Positions 26,569 through 34,975 of a DNA stretch of 64,000 bases are shown here, piece by piece (position 1 is the first letter of the stretch; every line of letters starts with the position of its first letter). The position numbers were made by a program, and so were the translations under genes. The notes under the pieces were generated by a model. It was given only the letters and a program-made list of their open reading frames with translations. It searched no databases and had not been told where the DNA came from. Location of the stretch: positions 3,224,001-3,288,000 of the forward strand of contig NZ_CP108036.1 of assembly GCF_036170895.1 (NCBI RefSeq), given 5' to 3'. The stretch is from Streptomyces erythrochromogenes (GTDB lineage: Bacteria > Actinomycetota > Actinomycetes > Streptomycetales > Streptomycetaceae).

Positions 26569-26777
26569 TAGTTGGCCGTAATGTCCGCCAGGGCCTGCGT
26601 GATGGCGTTGGCGATGGCAGCGGCAAGGCCGGAGCCCACAATCGCCCCGATGATCAGCACGATGATCACGATGATCCCCAGGTACTCGAAGACCGTCTGG
26701 CCCTCGTCTCCTCCTCGCCCCGCCCGCAGTCGGTTCTGCCGTTCGACGATCGACTTGAGCAGCTTGAAATTCTGCAT
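26568..26777 (-). CDS. flp: Flp-type pilin
   Basis: 69 residues, the major subunit of the Flp/Tad pilus. Basic leader, then the processing site DEGQTVFEYLGI: cleavage after Gly leaves Glu at position +5, and the hydrophobic helix IIVIIVLIIGAIVGSGLAAAI follows (shown in part). GGAGGGG is ideally placed before the ATG MQNFKLLKS. The gene has its own -35/-10 promoter and is preceded by a hairpin, as expected for a subunit needed in excess over the machinery. Confidence 0.93.
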   Translation of the reverse strand: MQNFKLLKSIVERQNRLRAGRGGDEGQTVFEYLGIIVIIVLIIGAIVGSGLAAAIANAITQALADITAN

Positions 26778-26817
26778 CTGGGTCCCCTCCAGGGCCGGCG
26801 CCGTTGTCGATTCGCGG

Positions 26818-26846
26818 ACGGTACGGCGAGGTACCAGCAGGTGCAA
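26818..26846 (-). promoter_or_regulatory. Internal promoter for the flp pilin gene
   Basis: Minus strand: -35 TTGCAC (26841-26846), 17-nt spacer, -10 TACCGT (26818-26823), giving a leader of about 35 nt before the pilin ATG. Confidence 0.6.
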
Positions 26847-26847
26847 A

Positions 26848-26861
26848 GGGCCCCGGGGCCC
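26848..26861. terminator. Hairpin between the response regulator and flp
   Basis: GGGCCCCGGGGCCC, a perfect 14-bp palindrome followed on the minus strand by TTTG, 27 nt after the response-regulator stop. May partially terminate the upstream transcript before the internal flp promoter. Confidence 0.5.
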
Positions 26862-26887
26862 AAATACGGACCCACTGCGCACTCCGT

Positions 26888-27601
26888 CTACCCATGTCCC
26901 GTCACCCCTGGACGGGCGGTTCCCAGCCAACGCGCTATCGCCTCGCTGCGCGTCGCGCTCCGGAGCTTCGCGAAGATGCGGTTGATGTGGTTCTTGACCG
27001 TCTTCTCGCTGATGAAGCAGGTGGCCGCGATCTGCTGGTTGCTCATCCCGGACGCGATGAGATCCATGACCTCCTCCTCACGCGAACTCAGCCCGAATTC
27101 AATGCGGTTGAGACGGTGGTGCTCCGACGACTGTGCCACAGTTCGTTGCGCGTGCGAAGAGGCCCGTAGCTCGGCGAGGACCGCGCTCGCCGCCGTCGGG
27201 CTGAAGTGCGCCCGGCCAGCGCGAACGTCCCTTACTGCCGCGACCAGCTGGTCCGGCGTGAATTCGCCGTGTACCAGGTAGCCACCCGCACCGAGGAGCA
27301 GGGTCTCCCTGACGATTTCGGATTCCTGGCTGTACGTCAGCATCAGTACCGGAGCGAGCTGCACGAGGTGCGGCAGGGCCGAGATGCCGTCCACGCCGGG
27401 CATGCGCACGTCCAGGAGAACCACATCCGGGGTATGCAGGCGCGTCATGTGAAGAGCCGCGCGCCCGTCGGATGCGGCTGCCGCCACCTCGATGTCGGGG
27501 ATGGCATTCAGCAGCGCCGCCAGGCCGGCCCGGACGACCGGGTTGGCATCGGCGACCAGGACGCGGATCGGGGTCGGCACCGGAGCAGGCACCACTTGCA
27601 T
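26888..27601 (-). CDS. Orphan NarL/LuxR-type response regulator inside the Tad locus
   Basis: 237 residues. Receiver domain: VLVADANPVVRAGLAALLN, phosphoacceptor Asp in DVVLLDVRMPGVDG, Thr in LMLTYSQES and GYLVHGEFTPD in place of the usual Lys-containing loop (GGYLVHGE: His where a Lys is typical), so phosphorylation may be atypical. C-terminal LuxR helix-turn-helix: LSSREEEVMDLIASGMSNQQ, IAATCFISEKTVKNHINRIF. Start overlaps the stop of the preceding TadC gene (TGATG). No histidine kinase is present in the window. It presumably controls the pilus genes. Confidence 0.9.
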   Translation of the reverse strand: MQVVPAPVPTPIRVLVADANPVVRAGLAALLNAIPDIEVAAAASDGRAALHMTRLHTPDVVLLDVRMPGVDGISALPHLVQLAPVLMLTYSQESEIVRETLLLGAGGYLVHGEFTPDQLVAAVRDVRAGRAHFSPTAASAVLAELRASSHAQRTVAQSSEHHRLNRIEFGLSSREEEVMDLIASGMSNQQIAATCFISEKTVKNHINRIFAKLRSATRSEAIARWLGTARPGVTGHG

Positions 27602-28494
27602 CAGCCGCCCCCGAGCATCGCGCCGAAGTCGACGTTCGCTCCGTACACGAACCCGCCGATCAGCAGGATCATCGTCCCGGGAAGCATGAACATCGTGACG
27701 GCGAGCGTCGCCCGCGGGACAGCCCGCGCTGCCCGGCGGCGAGCGTTCTGGGCATCCGTGCGGCGCATGTCCTCGGCGATCGCGATCAGTGTCTCGACGA
27801 TGGGTGACCCGAGTTCCTCACCCTGCTGGAGGGCCGTGACGAACTGCGCGACCTGTTCGGAGTCGTTGCGTCGGCGCAGCTCGTCGAACGCCTGCCGACG
27901 GCTGACTCCCATGGCCATCTGCTGGAGGGTGATCCGGATCTCGTCGGACCACGGGCCCTTGTACTTGTCCGCCACCCGCTCGAGCGCGGGACGGAATCCC
28001 AGACCAGCGCTCACCACAACGGCGAGGACGTCGAGGAAGTCCGGGAGGGTCCGCTCGATGTGGTCGCGGCGGATCCGGATGGCCGACCAGAGACCCACCT
28101 CGATCCAGAAGAAGCCGAAGGCGACCATGAGCAGCGACAGGATCAGCTGGCCGTTGAGAAGCATCGAGAAGGCGCCGATCGCGCCGAGGAAAGCGTAGAC
28201 GGCTCGGCGGGCCGCATAGCGGTCGATGGTGAGGCCGGACGGGTTCCCGGCACTGTCGATCTGTCGCCGCTTACGGGCCACCCGTTCGGGGCCCATGAGG
28301 CGCAGTATCAGCGGGGCGTAGCGGATGCCGGCCCTGTCGACGAGGGAGCCGACCACGGTGGTACGGGTCGCGCCGACCTCCAGGGCGAGCGCCAGATCCG
28401 TCGGTAGTTTCACGTCGGCGCGGTAGAGCCGGATGCCGTGGAAGGCACCGAGGACCGACAGGGCAACGGCCAATGCCAGAAGCAGAGCGATCAT
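27601..28494 (-). CDS. tadC: TadC-type inner-membrane platform protein (type II secretion F family)
   Basis: 297 residues. Membrane segments at the N-terminus (MIALLLALAVALSVLGAF), mid-protein and C-terminus (MLPGTMILLIGGFVYGANVDFG, in part), with the cytoplasmic F-domain between: DFLDVLAVVVSAGLGFRPALE and QQGEELGSPIVETLIAIAEDMR. Together with TadB it forms the platform on which the CpaF ATPase acts. GGAGG precedes the ATG. Located 10 nt downstream of tadB. Confidence 0.9.
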   Translation of the reverse strand: MIALLLALAVALSVLGAFHGIRLYRADVKLPTDLALALEVGATRTTVVGSLVDRAGIRYAPLILRLMGPERVARKRRQIDSAGNPSGLTIDRYAARRAVYAFLGAIGAFSMLLNGQLILSLLMVAFGFFWIEVGLWSAIRIRRDHIERTLPDFLDVLAVVVSAGLGFRPALERVADKYKGPWSDEIRITLQQMAMGVSRRQAFDELRRRNDSEQVAQFVTALQQGEELGSPIVETLIAIAEDMRRTDAQNARRRAARAVPRATLAVTMFMLPGTMILLIGGFVYGANVDFGAMLGGG

Positions 28495-28504
28495 CCCGGC
28501 CTCC

Positions 28505-29443
28505 TCATACGTCGATCTTGGACAGGCGGCGGATGAGGACGAAGCCGAGCGCAAAGAGGCCGATGGCCACCAGGACCGCGGTCTGACCGATAACGGAACC
28601 AGTCATGCGGTCCAGGGCGCCCGGCATCATCGTGTCCACCAGCAGCAGCGAGCCGACGCCCATCACCGGTACCAGATAGGCCGTCACCGTGACTTGGGAC
28701 AGCTGGGTGCGGATCTCGCGACGGGTCTCCTTGCGCTGCTCCAGCGTCACCGTCAGGTTGCGCAGGCTGTCCACGATCGCGCCGCCGGCCCGGGCCGAGA
28801 GGACGAGAGTGGAGACGAGGACGACCAGCTCGCGCGACGGAAGGCGTTCGGCGATCTCGCCCAGGGACTCCTCGATGGAGTGGCCCACGGCGAGCCGGTC
28901 GGCGACTCGTGCCAGTTCCTCGCCCGCAGGGGCGTCGAGCTCCTCGGCGGCTATCCCGATGGCCGTGCGCAGGGCCAACCCGGCCTGGGTGGCGTTGGCG
29001 AGGATACGGGCGAGGTCGGGAAGCTGGTTGACGAACCGTTCGGTGCGCCTGGTGCGCTGCCAGTTGAGGAAGGCGTTGGCCGCCCACAGGCCGATCAGCC
29101 CGGCCACCGGTCCGAAGAAGGGAGCCAGGAAGGAGGCCGAAACCATCCAGAGTCCGGCGACGGCCGCGCACATGTAGACGAAGAACTCGCCCACCGTCAG
29201 GTCCAGGCCGGTCACGGCGAGCTTGATCTCGATGCGGCGCCCCAGCGCGGTCCGCCGCAGCCGGCGGTCGATCTTCCGGAAGCGGCGCACCCGGCCGAGC
29301 GGTTCGGGCAGGCCGCTCGCCGAGAGGCGTTCGACGAGGGCGGCGTGCTGGGCGCGGCCGGCCGCGTACGCCTGGAGGCCCACGACCGCGAGTACGCAGG
29401 CCAGCAGCGTGACGCCGAGGGTGAGGAGGATCAGTGGGTTCAC
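28505..29443 (-). CDS. tadB: TadB-type inner-membrane platform protein (type II secretion F family)
   Basis: 312 residues. N-terminal membrane segment, a pair at about residues 88-125, the F-domain with LPDLARILANATQAGLALRTA and GHSIEESLGEIAERLPSREL, and C-terminal membrane segments. Overlaps the CpaF ATPase gene by 4 nt (ATGA), showing translational coupling. Partner of TadC in the pilus platform. Confidence 0.9.
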   Translation of the reverse strand: MNPLILLTLGVTLLACVLAVVGLQAYAAGRAQHAALVERLSASGLPEPLGRVRRFRKIDRRLRRTALGRRIEIKLAVTGLDLTVGEFFVYMCAAVAGLWMVSASFLAPFFGPVAGLIGLWAANAFLNWQRTRRTERFVNQLPDLARILANATQAGLALRTAIGIAAEELDAPAGEELARVADRLAVGHSIEESLGEIAERLPSRELVVLVSTLVLSARAGGAIVDSLRNLTVTLEQRKETRREIRTQLSQVTVTAYLVPVMGVGSLLLVDTMMPGALDRMTGSVIGQTAVLVAIGLFALGFVLIRRLSKIDV

Positions 29444-30789
29444 AGGGCGGTCCGTGTGATGTGCGGGGTGGTGAGGGGGTCGTCGGGCAGCGCGACGCCG
29501 AAGGCCTGCGGGATGGGCTGGTTGTTCATGTAGAGGCGTTCGGCGATGCGGCGGGGCAGCGGGTAGTACTCGAAGTAGCCGTGGACGCGGCCGTCCGGGC
29601 CCATGGGCTGGGCGGCGAACCGGCAGACCGTGGTGATCCGGAAGGGTTCGCGGCCGTGTGATTCGAGGATGGAGATCTCCGTGATGCGGCGCGAGCCGTC
29701 GCCGAAGCGCGTCAGCTGCACGATGACGTTGACGGCGCTGTTGATCTGGTCCTGGAGGGCTTCGAAGGGGATCTCGACCTCCGACATGGAGGCCAGGGTC
29801 TGCAGGCGCGTGAGGGCGTCGGAGGAGCTGTTGGCGTGGACGGTGGCCAGCGAGCCGTCGTGGCCGGTGGACATGGCCTGCAGCATGTCGAGGGTTTCGC
29901 CGCCGCGGACCTCGCCGACGATGATGCGGTCGGGGCGCATGCGCAGGGAGTTGCGTACGAGGTCGCGGATGGTGATCTGGCCCTTGCCCTCCACGTTCGC
30001 CGGGCGTGATTCCAGGCGGATGACGTGGGCCTGCTGGAGCTGGAGTTCGGCGGAGTCCTCGATGGTGATGATGCGCTCGCCCTCCGGGATCAGACCGGAG
30101 AGGGCGTTGAGGAGGGTGGTCTTGCCGGTGCCGGTGGCCCCGGAGACGATCACGTTCATCTTCGACTGGACCAGCCCCGAGAGCAGCAGGAGCATCTGCT
30201 CGTCGAGGGAGCCGAGGGCGATCATCTCGTGCAGGGTGAAGGCGCGCGGGAAGCGGCGGATGGTGAGGGTGGCGCCGGTCAGGGAGAGCGGCGGGATGAT
30301 GACGTTGACGCGCTCGCCGCTGGGCAGGCGGGCGTCGACCATGGGATTGGCTTCGTCGACGCGGCGGTTGACGGTCGAGACGATGCGCTCGATGGTCTGC
30401 ATGAGCTGCTCGTGCGAGGCGAACCGGATGGGAAGCTGCTCGACGCGGCCGGCCCGCTCGACGAAGATCTGGTCGGGGCCGTTGACCATGATCTCGGAGA
30501 TGGAGGCGTCTTCGAGGAGCGGTTCGAGCACGCCGAGTCCGAGGGCCTCGTCGACGACGCGGCGGATGAGCTGCGCGCGCTCGACGGTGGAGAGGACGGG
30601 GCCCTCGCGGCTGATGATGTGCCCGAGTACGCGTTCCAGGCGCGCCCGGCGCTCGGCGGGTGCGAGCGCCGACATCTCGGCGAGGTCGATCTCCTCCAGC
30701 AGCTTGGCGCGGTAGGAGGAGACCAGCCGGCCGTCCTCGCGCGGGCCGTGGCGGTCGTCGGGGGTACTGACCCGGGAACGCAGGCTCAT
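29440..30789 (-). CDS. cpaF: CpaF/TadA-family pilus assembly ATPase
   Basis: 449 residues. Hexameric secretion ATPase driving pilus polymerisation and possibly retraction. N-terminal helical region, then ISEIMVNGPDQIFVERAG, Walker A SGATGTGKTTLLNAL, Asp box ERIITIEDSAEL, Walker B RMRPDRIIVGEVRGGE and His box TGHDGSLATVHANS: all catalytic elements present. Starts 4 nt before the stop of the upstream TadE-like gene and overlaps tadB at its end. Firm assignment. Confidence 0.96.
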   Translation of the reverse strand: MSLRSRVSTPDDRHGPREDGRLVSSYRAKLLEEIDLAEMSALAPAERRARLERVLGHIISREGPVLSTVERAQLIRRVVDEALGLGVLEPLLEDASISEIMVNGPDQIFVERAGRVEQLPIRFASHEQLMQTIERIVSTVNRRVDEANPMVDARLPSGERVNVIIPPLSLTGATLTIRRFPRAFTLHEMIALGSLDEQMLLLLSGLVQSKMNVIVSGATGTGKTTLLNALSGLIPEGERIITIEDSAELQLQQAHVIRLESRPANVEGKGQITIRDLVRNSLRMRPDRIIVGEVRGGETLDMLQAMSTGHDGSLATVHANSSSDALTRLQTLASMSEVEIPFEALQDQINSAVNVIVQLTRFGDGSRRITEISILESHGREPFRITTVCRFAAQPMGPDGRVHGYFEYYPLPRRIAERLYMNNQPIPQAFGVALPDDPLTTPHITRTAL

Positions 30790-31181
30790 GGTCCGGTCAC
30801 CTCGGGGTCGTCGTTGGGCATGACGGCGGTACGTGTCACCGACGAGCCGCCCACGCCGGGCACGATGGACTTGATCGGGATGGTGACCGTGACCGTGACC
30901 GCGTCGGGCGACTTCGCGATGTCGATGAGTGTGCTCGCACCACGCAGTCCCTCCCTGATCGCCGCACGGCCGGCGGCCCCTCCGGCACCGGGCTCGCGGG
31001 CCTCGACGCGCGCCGCCGTACGGGCGGCGGTCTGCGCCTGCTGCACGACGTAAGCGGCCCAGCCCAGCTGGATCCCGCAGAGCGCGACCAGGAGCAGGAA
31101 CGGAAGGAAGCCGACGTACTCAAGGGCCGCCTGGCCCCGGTCCTTCGTCCCGGTGGAGTTCCTTCTCCGCAACCGGTCCAT
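30786..31181 (-). CDS. TadE-like pseudopilin 2
   Basis: 131 residues. Short basic N-terminus, DRGQAALEYVGFLPFLLLVAL with a Gly-Gln-x-x-x-Glu processing-type site and a single membrane helix, then a Gln/Ala-rich helix and an extracytoplasmic domain. Characteristic of TadE-family minor pilins. Placed 1 nt after the first TadE-like gene and overlapping cpaF by 4 nt. Confidence 0.87.
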   Translation of the reverse strand: MDRLRRRNSTGTKDRGQAALEYVGFLPFLLLVALCGIQLGWAAYVVQQAQTAARTAARVEAREPGAGGAAGRAAIREGLRGASTLIDIAKSPDAVTVTVTIPIKSIVPGVGGSSVTRTAVMPNDDPEVTGP

Positions 31182-31182
31182 C

Positions 31183-31566
31183 TCAGTCCTCCCTCTCCTT
31201 CGGGGAGCCGGCCTCGCCCTCGATGGGGACGCCGATGTCGATACCCGGGTGGAGGAGCGGGAGGTTGAGGCGGACCGTGGCCCTGACGATGTCGCCCGAC
31301 TCGGTGCACTGGGCGGACATCCTCCAGGCGTCGCCGATGTGTTCCTTCGCCGCCGCCACACACGCAGCGTCCCCGTGCACCGCCCCCGCCCGGGCCGCCT
31401 CGTCCGCCGCGTTGCCCGCCAGGGAGAAGGCGTAGCCGATCAGTACGCACTCCCACACCGCCGCCACCAGGAGCAGGATCAGCGGCACCGTGCCGACGAA
31501 CTCGATCGCCACCTGGCCCCGGTCGCCCCGGTCGCCCCGGGTCCCTCTCCGGGCGGGCTTGCGCAT
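31183..31566 (-). CDS. TadE-like pseudopilin 1
   Basis: 127 residues. N-terminus RGDRGQVAIEFVGTVPLILLL contains a Gly-Gln-Val-Ala-Ile-Glu pseudopilin site and a single membrane helix, followed by AGNAADEAARAGAVHGDAAC and an acidic C-terminal domain with three cysteines. TadE family. It is separated from the ATPase gene upstream by 3 nt and from the second TadE gene by 1 nt. Confidence 0.87.
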   Translation of the reverse strand: MRKPARRGTRGDRGDRGQVAIEFVGTVPLILLLVAAVWECVLIGYAFSLAGNAADEAARAGAVHGDAACVAAAKEHIGDAWRMSAQCTESGDIVRATVRLNLPLLHPGIDIGVPIEGEAGSPKERED

Positions 31567-31569
31567 CCG

Positions 31570-32847
31570 TCAGCCCTCCCGGCCGCGGCGCAGGCGGGAC
31601 ACCGTGCCCGCGGCGCGCAGGGTCAGGGCGCCGCCCGGCGGGGCGGGGGCCGCCGCGGGGGTGTCCGGGGCGGCCAGGAGGCCGAGTTCGCCGGCCAGGG
31701 TCCACAGGGCCTGCTTGACCGTCGAGCGGTTGTCGAGGTCCTGGACGCGGCCCGCGTCGACCACGGCCTGGAGTTCCTTGAAGGCGGCGGGGACGGGGGT
31801 GCGGGTGGCGCGGGTCTTGGTGATCTTCTCGATCAGGGCGGGCTGGATCTCGGTGTGCTTGCTCCAGCGGTTGACGACCATCGCGGTGTCCTCGGCCTTG
31901 CGGACCTGGAGCCGCTCCCACAGCCGGACCATGCGCTTGGCGGCCCGTACCGCGATCACGTCGGGCGTGGTGACCAGGACCGCGACGTCCGCCATCTCCA
32001 CCGCTGCGGCGTTGGCTCCGGTCACCTGGGTCCCGCAGTCGACGACGACGAGCTCGTAGCGGCCGCGCAGGGCGCCGACGATGTGGCGGGCGGCCCGGTC
32101 GTCGACCTCCTCGCCGCGTTCGCCGTCGGCCGGGGCCAGCAGCAGCGCGAGCCCGGTGCGGTCCTCGTAGACGGCGTCCTGGAGGACCCGCGGCGAGACG
32201 TCCTGGATGCCGGCGAGGTCGGCGATGGACCGCCGGAACTGCACGTCGAGGTACGAGCCTACGTCGCCGGCCTGGAGGTCCATGTCGACCAGTGCGGTGC
32301 GCCGGCCCGAGGCGGCGGCGGCCAGGGCGAACTGGACGGCGGTGAAGGTGGTGCCCACGCCGCCCTTGGCCCCGGTGACCGTGACGACCCGCCCGCCCGG
32401 CCCGGTGAGGGCGTCGGCGTCGGCGGCGCCCCGGCCCAGGTGCCGGCGGACGCCCACGGACCACTGGGCGGCGGCCTGGACGCGGGCGGCCAGCTCGTCG
32501 TAGGACAGCGGCAGGCCGACGAGGCCGCGGGCGCCGGAGTCCATGGCGGCGGAGAAGAGCGCCGGTCCGGCGTCCGAGGACACCAGGACGACCCCCACCG
32601 CCGGGAAGCGGAGGGCGACTTCCCGGATGAGCTCCAGTGCGGGCACCGGGCCGATCCGCTCGTGGACGAGGACCACCTCGGGGAGTTCGTCGAGGGAGTC
32701 GACGGCGAGCCGGGCGAGGGTGTCGAGCAGCGTGGTCGAGTCGGGAACGGACGGGGAGGGCTCCGCCGACGGGAGCTGGCTCAGCAGGGTGGAGAAGATG
32801 CGCGCGGCGTCCGGGTCGCCGACCGCGGGAAGGATTCGCGTGGTCAT
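31570..32847 (-). CDS. CpaE/TadZ-like MinD-family ATPase
   Basis: 425 residues. N-terminal receiver-like domain without an obvious phosphoacceptor (VVLVHERIGPVPALELIREV, GVVLVSSDAGPALFSAAMDSG) followed by a ParA/MinD domain with the deviant Walker A GAKGGVGTTFTAVQFALAA and RRTALVDMDLQAGDVGSYLD. In Tad systems this protein places the pilus machine at its cellular site. Upstream neighbour is CpaB (7-nt gap), downstream the TadE genes (3-nt gap). Confidence 0.9.
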   Translation of the reverse strand: MTTRILPAVGDPDAARIFSTLLSQLPSAEPSPSVPDSTTLLDTLARLAVDSLDELPEVVLVHERIGPVPALELIREVALRFPAVGVVLVSSDAGPALFSAAMDSGARGLVGLPLSYDELAARVQAAAQWSVGVRRHLGRGAADADALTGPGGRVVTVTGAKGGVGTTFTAVQFALAAAASGRRTALVDMDLQAGDVGSYLDVQFRRSIADLAGIQDVSPRVLQDAVYEDRTGLALLLAPADGERGEEVDDRAARHIVGALRGRYELVVVDCGTQVTGANAAAVEMADVAVLVTTPDVIAVRAAKRMVRLWERLQVRKAEDTAMVVNRWSKHTEIQPALIEKITKTRATRTPVPAAFKELQAVVDAGRVQDLDNRSTVKQALWTLAGELGLLAAPDTPAAAPAPPGGALTLRAAGTVSRLRRGREG

Positions 32848-32854
32848 CCGGGCC

Positions 32855-33556
32855 TCACCTGTCCCCGTCGAGGGTGTACGTACGGTCGCCGGCGGCGGGC
32901 GCGGAGTCGGTGCCGGGGGCGACCAGGGCCAGGCGCACGTGCTCGGCGAAGGACTCGGCGTACGCGACGCGCTGGGTGTCCTTGGTGCTGAGGGCGAAGG
33001 TGATGGGGACGGCCTCGGCGGGGCCCTTGCGGTCGCTGTCCTTCTCCAGGGCGGTGAGCCTGCCGACGTTCAGGACGCGGGCGTTGGCGACGATGATCAC
33101 CGAACGGGAGGGTTCGGTGTCCTTGGCGCCCTTGAAGGTGGCGATGATGTTGACCTTGGCGCCCGAGGTGATCTTCCCGGCCACACCCGTCGCCGCGTCG
33201 ATCATGATGGCGATCTCCTGCTCACCGGGCTGGAGCTGCGGCCGGTCGACGAACATGTCCGTCTGGAGCAGGGAGCCCTTCTTCAGGGTGGTGAGCGCGA
33301 TCTTGTCCTTGAGCGCGCCGAGGTCGGTGACGGCCGTGTCGGACAGCCACCGCTCGGGGATCCTGATCTCCTCGAACTGGCCGGCCCCCAGCGGGCTGTA
33401 CGGGGCTATGTCGGCCTTGGCGCGGTAGGCGACGACCTCGGACCCGACCTTGGAATTGACGTCGCCGATCACCACGAGGACTCCGGCGAAGGCCCCCAGG
33501 GCGCACAGGACCGACAGGAGCAGCAGAATGACGCCGCGGCGCTGGCGTGAGTTCAT
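32855..33556 (-). CDS. CpaB/RcpC-like SAF-domain protein
   Basis: 233 residues. One N-terminal membrane segment (RRGVILLLLSVLCALGAFAG) and an extracytoplasmic SAF domain with DIAPYSPLGAGQFEEIRIPE and LTTLKKGSLLQTDMF. CpaB proteins line the pilus channel at the outer membrane in Gram-negatives; in actinobacteria the homolog is a membrane-anchored wall-zone component. It is 7 nt upstream of the CpaE gene. An AGGTAG-type site precedes the ATG. Confidence 0.88.
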   Translation of the reverse strand: MNSRQRRGVILLLLSVLCALGAFAGVLVVIGDVNSKVGSEVVAYRAKADIAPYSPLGAGQFEEIRIPERWLSDTAVTDLGALKDKIALTTLKKGSLLQTDMFVDRPQLQPGEQEIAIMIDAATGVAGKITSGAKVNIIATFKGAKDTEPSRSVIIVANARVLNVGRLTALEKDSDRKGPAEAVPITFALSTKDTQRVAYAESFAEHVRLALVAPGTDSAPAAGDRTYTLDGDR

Positions 33557-33606
33557 AGGCCGTACTACCTCGCCGTTCTTTCTTCATTCGTACGTTCGGT
33601 CGTCGG

Positions 33607-34593
33607 TCAGGGTCTGGAGCGGCCGGTGTTCGCCGGCGTCGCCGCGGACGGCGGTGGGGCGGTGAGCGGCGCGGCGCAGAAGCCGCATCGGTCGCCGATG
33701 AGTTCGAGGCCGCACCAGCGGCACTGCTCGCGGCGGACCGAGGCGACCAGTTGGTAGAGCACGGACAGGTCGGGGATGCCGGCGGCGAACTCGACGAGCT
33801 TGGGGGTGCCCCACCAGGCGGGTGAGGCAGCCGGCAGCGGGTTCTCCATGACGCCCTGCACCTGCCAGGCGGGGCCGAGTTCGGCGGCGACCCAGTCGGA
33901 GGCGAGCTGCCCGCGCGCGAAGGTGAGGTGGGTGGCGAAGTCGGGCCCGGCGGGCAGGACCGGCGCCGCACCGTAAGAGCTGCCCCGGGATCCGCCGGGA
34001 GAGCCGCTGCGGGAGCCCCCGTGCTGCGACCCGGCGCGCTGCGACCCGCCGTGGGCCCCGCCGCGTCCGCCGCCGGAGGCGCCCAGCTTGGCGAGGTGCG
34101 GGGTCGGGTGGGCGAGTACGGCGAACTGCGCGCTCGGCGACCAGGACCGGGCGTGCGACCCGAGCCCGACGGGCACGCGGACCCGGTCGAGCTTTGCGAC
34201 CGAGCCGAGCAGGGCGCCCGCGTAGATGTAGTGGGACAGCAGCCGGGCAGCGGAGGCGATGATTCCGGGGCTGAAGTCGCAGACGCTGAGCTGGCGCAGC
34301 TGACGGGCCAGCAGAGCCGTGCCCAGCGGCGGCAGATCGATGTCGAGCAGCGCGATCCGGTCGGTTTCCAGGATGGCCCGGACGGTGTGCAGCCGCTGGA
34401 CGGTGGAGCGCGGGAGCCAGGGCGGTACGAGGGCCACGAGGTGGCCGTGCCGCTCCAGCAGGGCACTGGTTCCGGCGAGTGCGGACTCCAGGTCGTGCTG
34501 TTCGGGCGGGTGCATTAGGGCCGCCCCCGGCGTGTGCCGGTCAGGGGCCGGAAGCACCAGATCGTCGCTGGTGACTGCGATGGCGGTCGGCAC
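33607..34593 (-). CDS. Unknown protein with C-terminal zinc ribbon, first gene of the Tad locus
   Basis: 328 residues from GTG with GGGGGAA upstream. Soluble; an N-terminal alpha/beta region, a low-complexity Gly/Ser/His/Arg linker at about residues 172-205 and a C-terminal zinc ribbon formed by CRWCGLELIGDRCGFC. It is 50 nt from the CpaB gene and is conserved in the same place in Streptomyces Tad loci as far as I recall, but no function is known to me. The divergent chitinase gene shares its upstream region. Confidence 0.82.
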   Translation of the reverse strand: MPTAIAVTSDDLVLPAPDRHTPGAALMHPPEQHDLESALAGTSALLERHGHLVALVPPWLPRSTVQRLHTVRAILETDRIALLDIDLPPLGTALLARQLRQLSVCDFSPGIIASAARLLSHYIYAGALLGSVAKLDRVRVPVGLGSHARSWSPSAQFAVLAHPTPHLAKLGASGGGRGGAHGGSQRAGSQHGGSRSGSPGGSRGSSYGAAPVLPAGPDFATHLTFARGQLASDWVAAELGPAWQVQGVMENPLPAASPAWWGTPKLVEFAAGIPDLSVLYQLVASVRREQCRWCGLELIGDRCGFCAAPLTAPPPSAATPANTGRSRP

Positions 34594-34865
34594 GCGAATT
34601 CCCCCGTTCCCCCACGTTCTCCCCGTACGCCCGGACGTTCGCGCGCTCGACGGGGACGCGTCGCAGCCGCGTCGCGCTCACGCACCACTGCGCGACCGCG
34701 GACGGCCTTCGCCCATCCCCCCTTGCCCCAGCACCATAACCGCGTCACCCCTGGCAGGTCAGGGGCTTGGTGATTCCCGTGCGTAAGGCACCGGTCACAG
34801 GTGACGGGAAACCCGGACAACAGGGATCGCACATTCAGCCATTTCAAGCCACTTTGCGAAGACTC

Positions 34866-34894
34866 TTGACACGGGGATTGGTCTGGACCAACTT
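34866..34894 (+). promoter_or_regulatory. Chitinase promoter
   Basis: Perfect consensus -35 TTGACA (34866-34871), 17-nt spacer, weak -10 CAACTT (34889-34894). The DasR-type operator covers the spacer and -10. The 382-nt divergent region contains nothing else recognisable. Confidence 0.6.
34878..34891. promoter_or_regulatory. DasR-responsive element (dre) in the chitinase promoter
   Basis: TTGGTCTGGACCAA: perfect 6-bp arms with a 2-nt centre, matching the core TGGTCTAGACCA of known Streptomyces dre sites and the TGGTCCAGACCT direct repeats described in Streptomyces chitinase promoters. Lies 85 nt before the start codon, inside the promoter. Confidence 0.85.
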
Positions 34895-34975
34895 GGCAGC
34901 GCACGCCGTGAGTCGGCCCCACCCCCCACGGCCCGGCTCTCCCCTCCCCACCACACCTCCCCCCACGGAGCCCAC

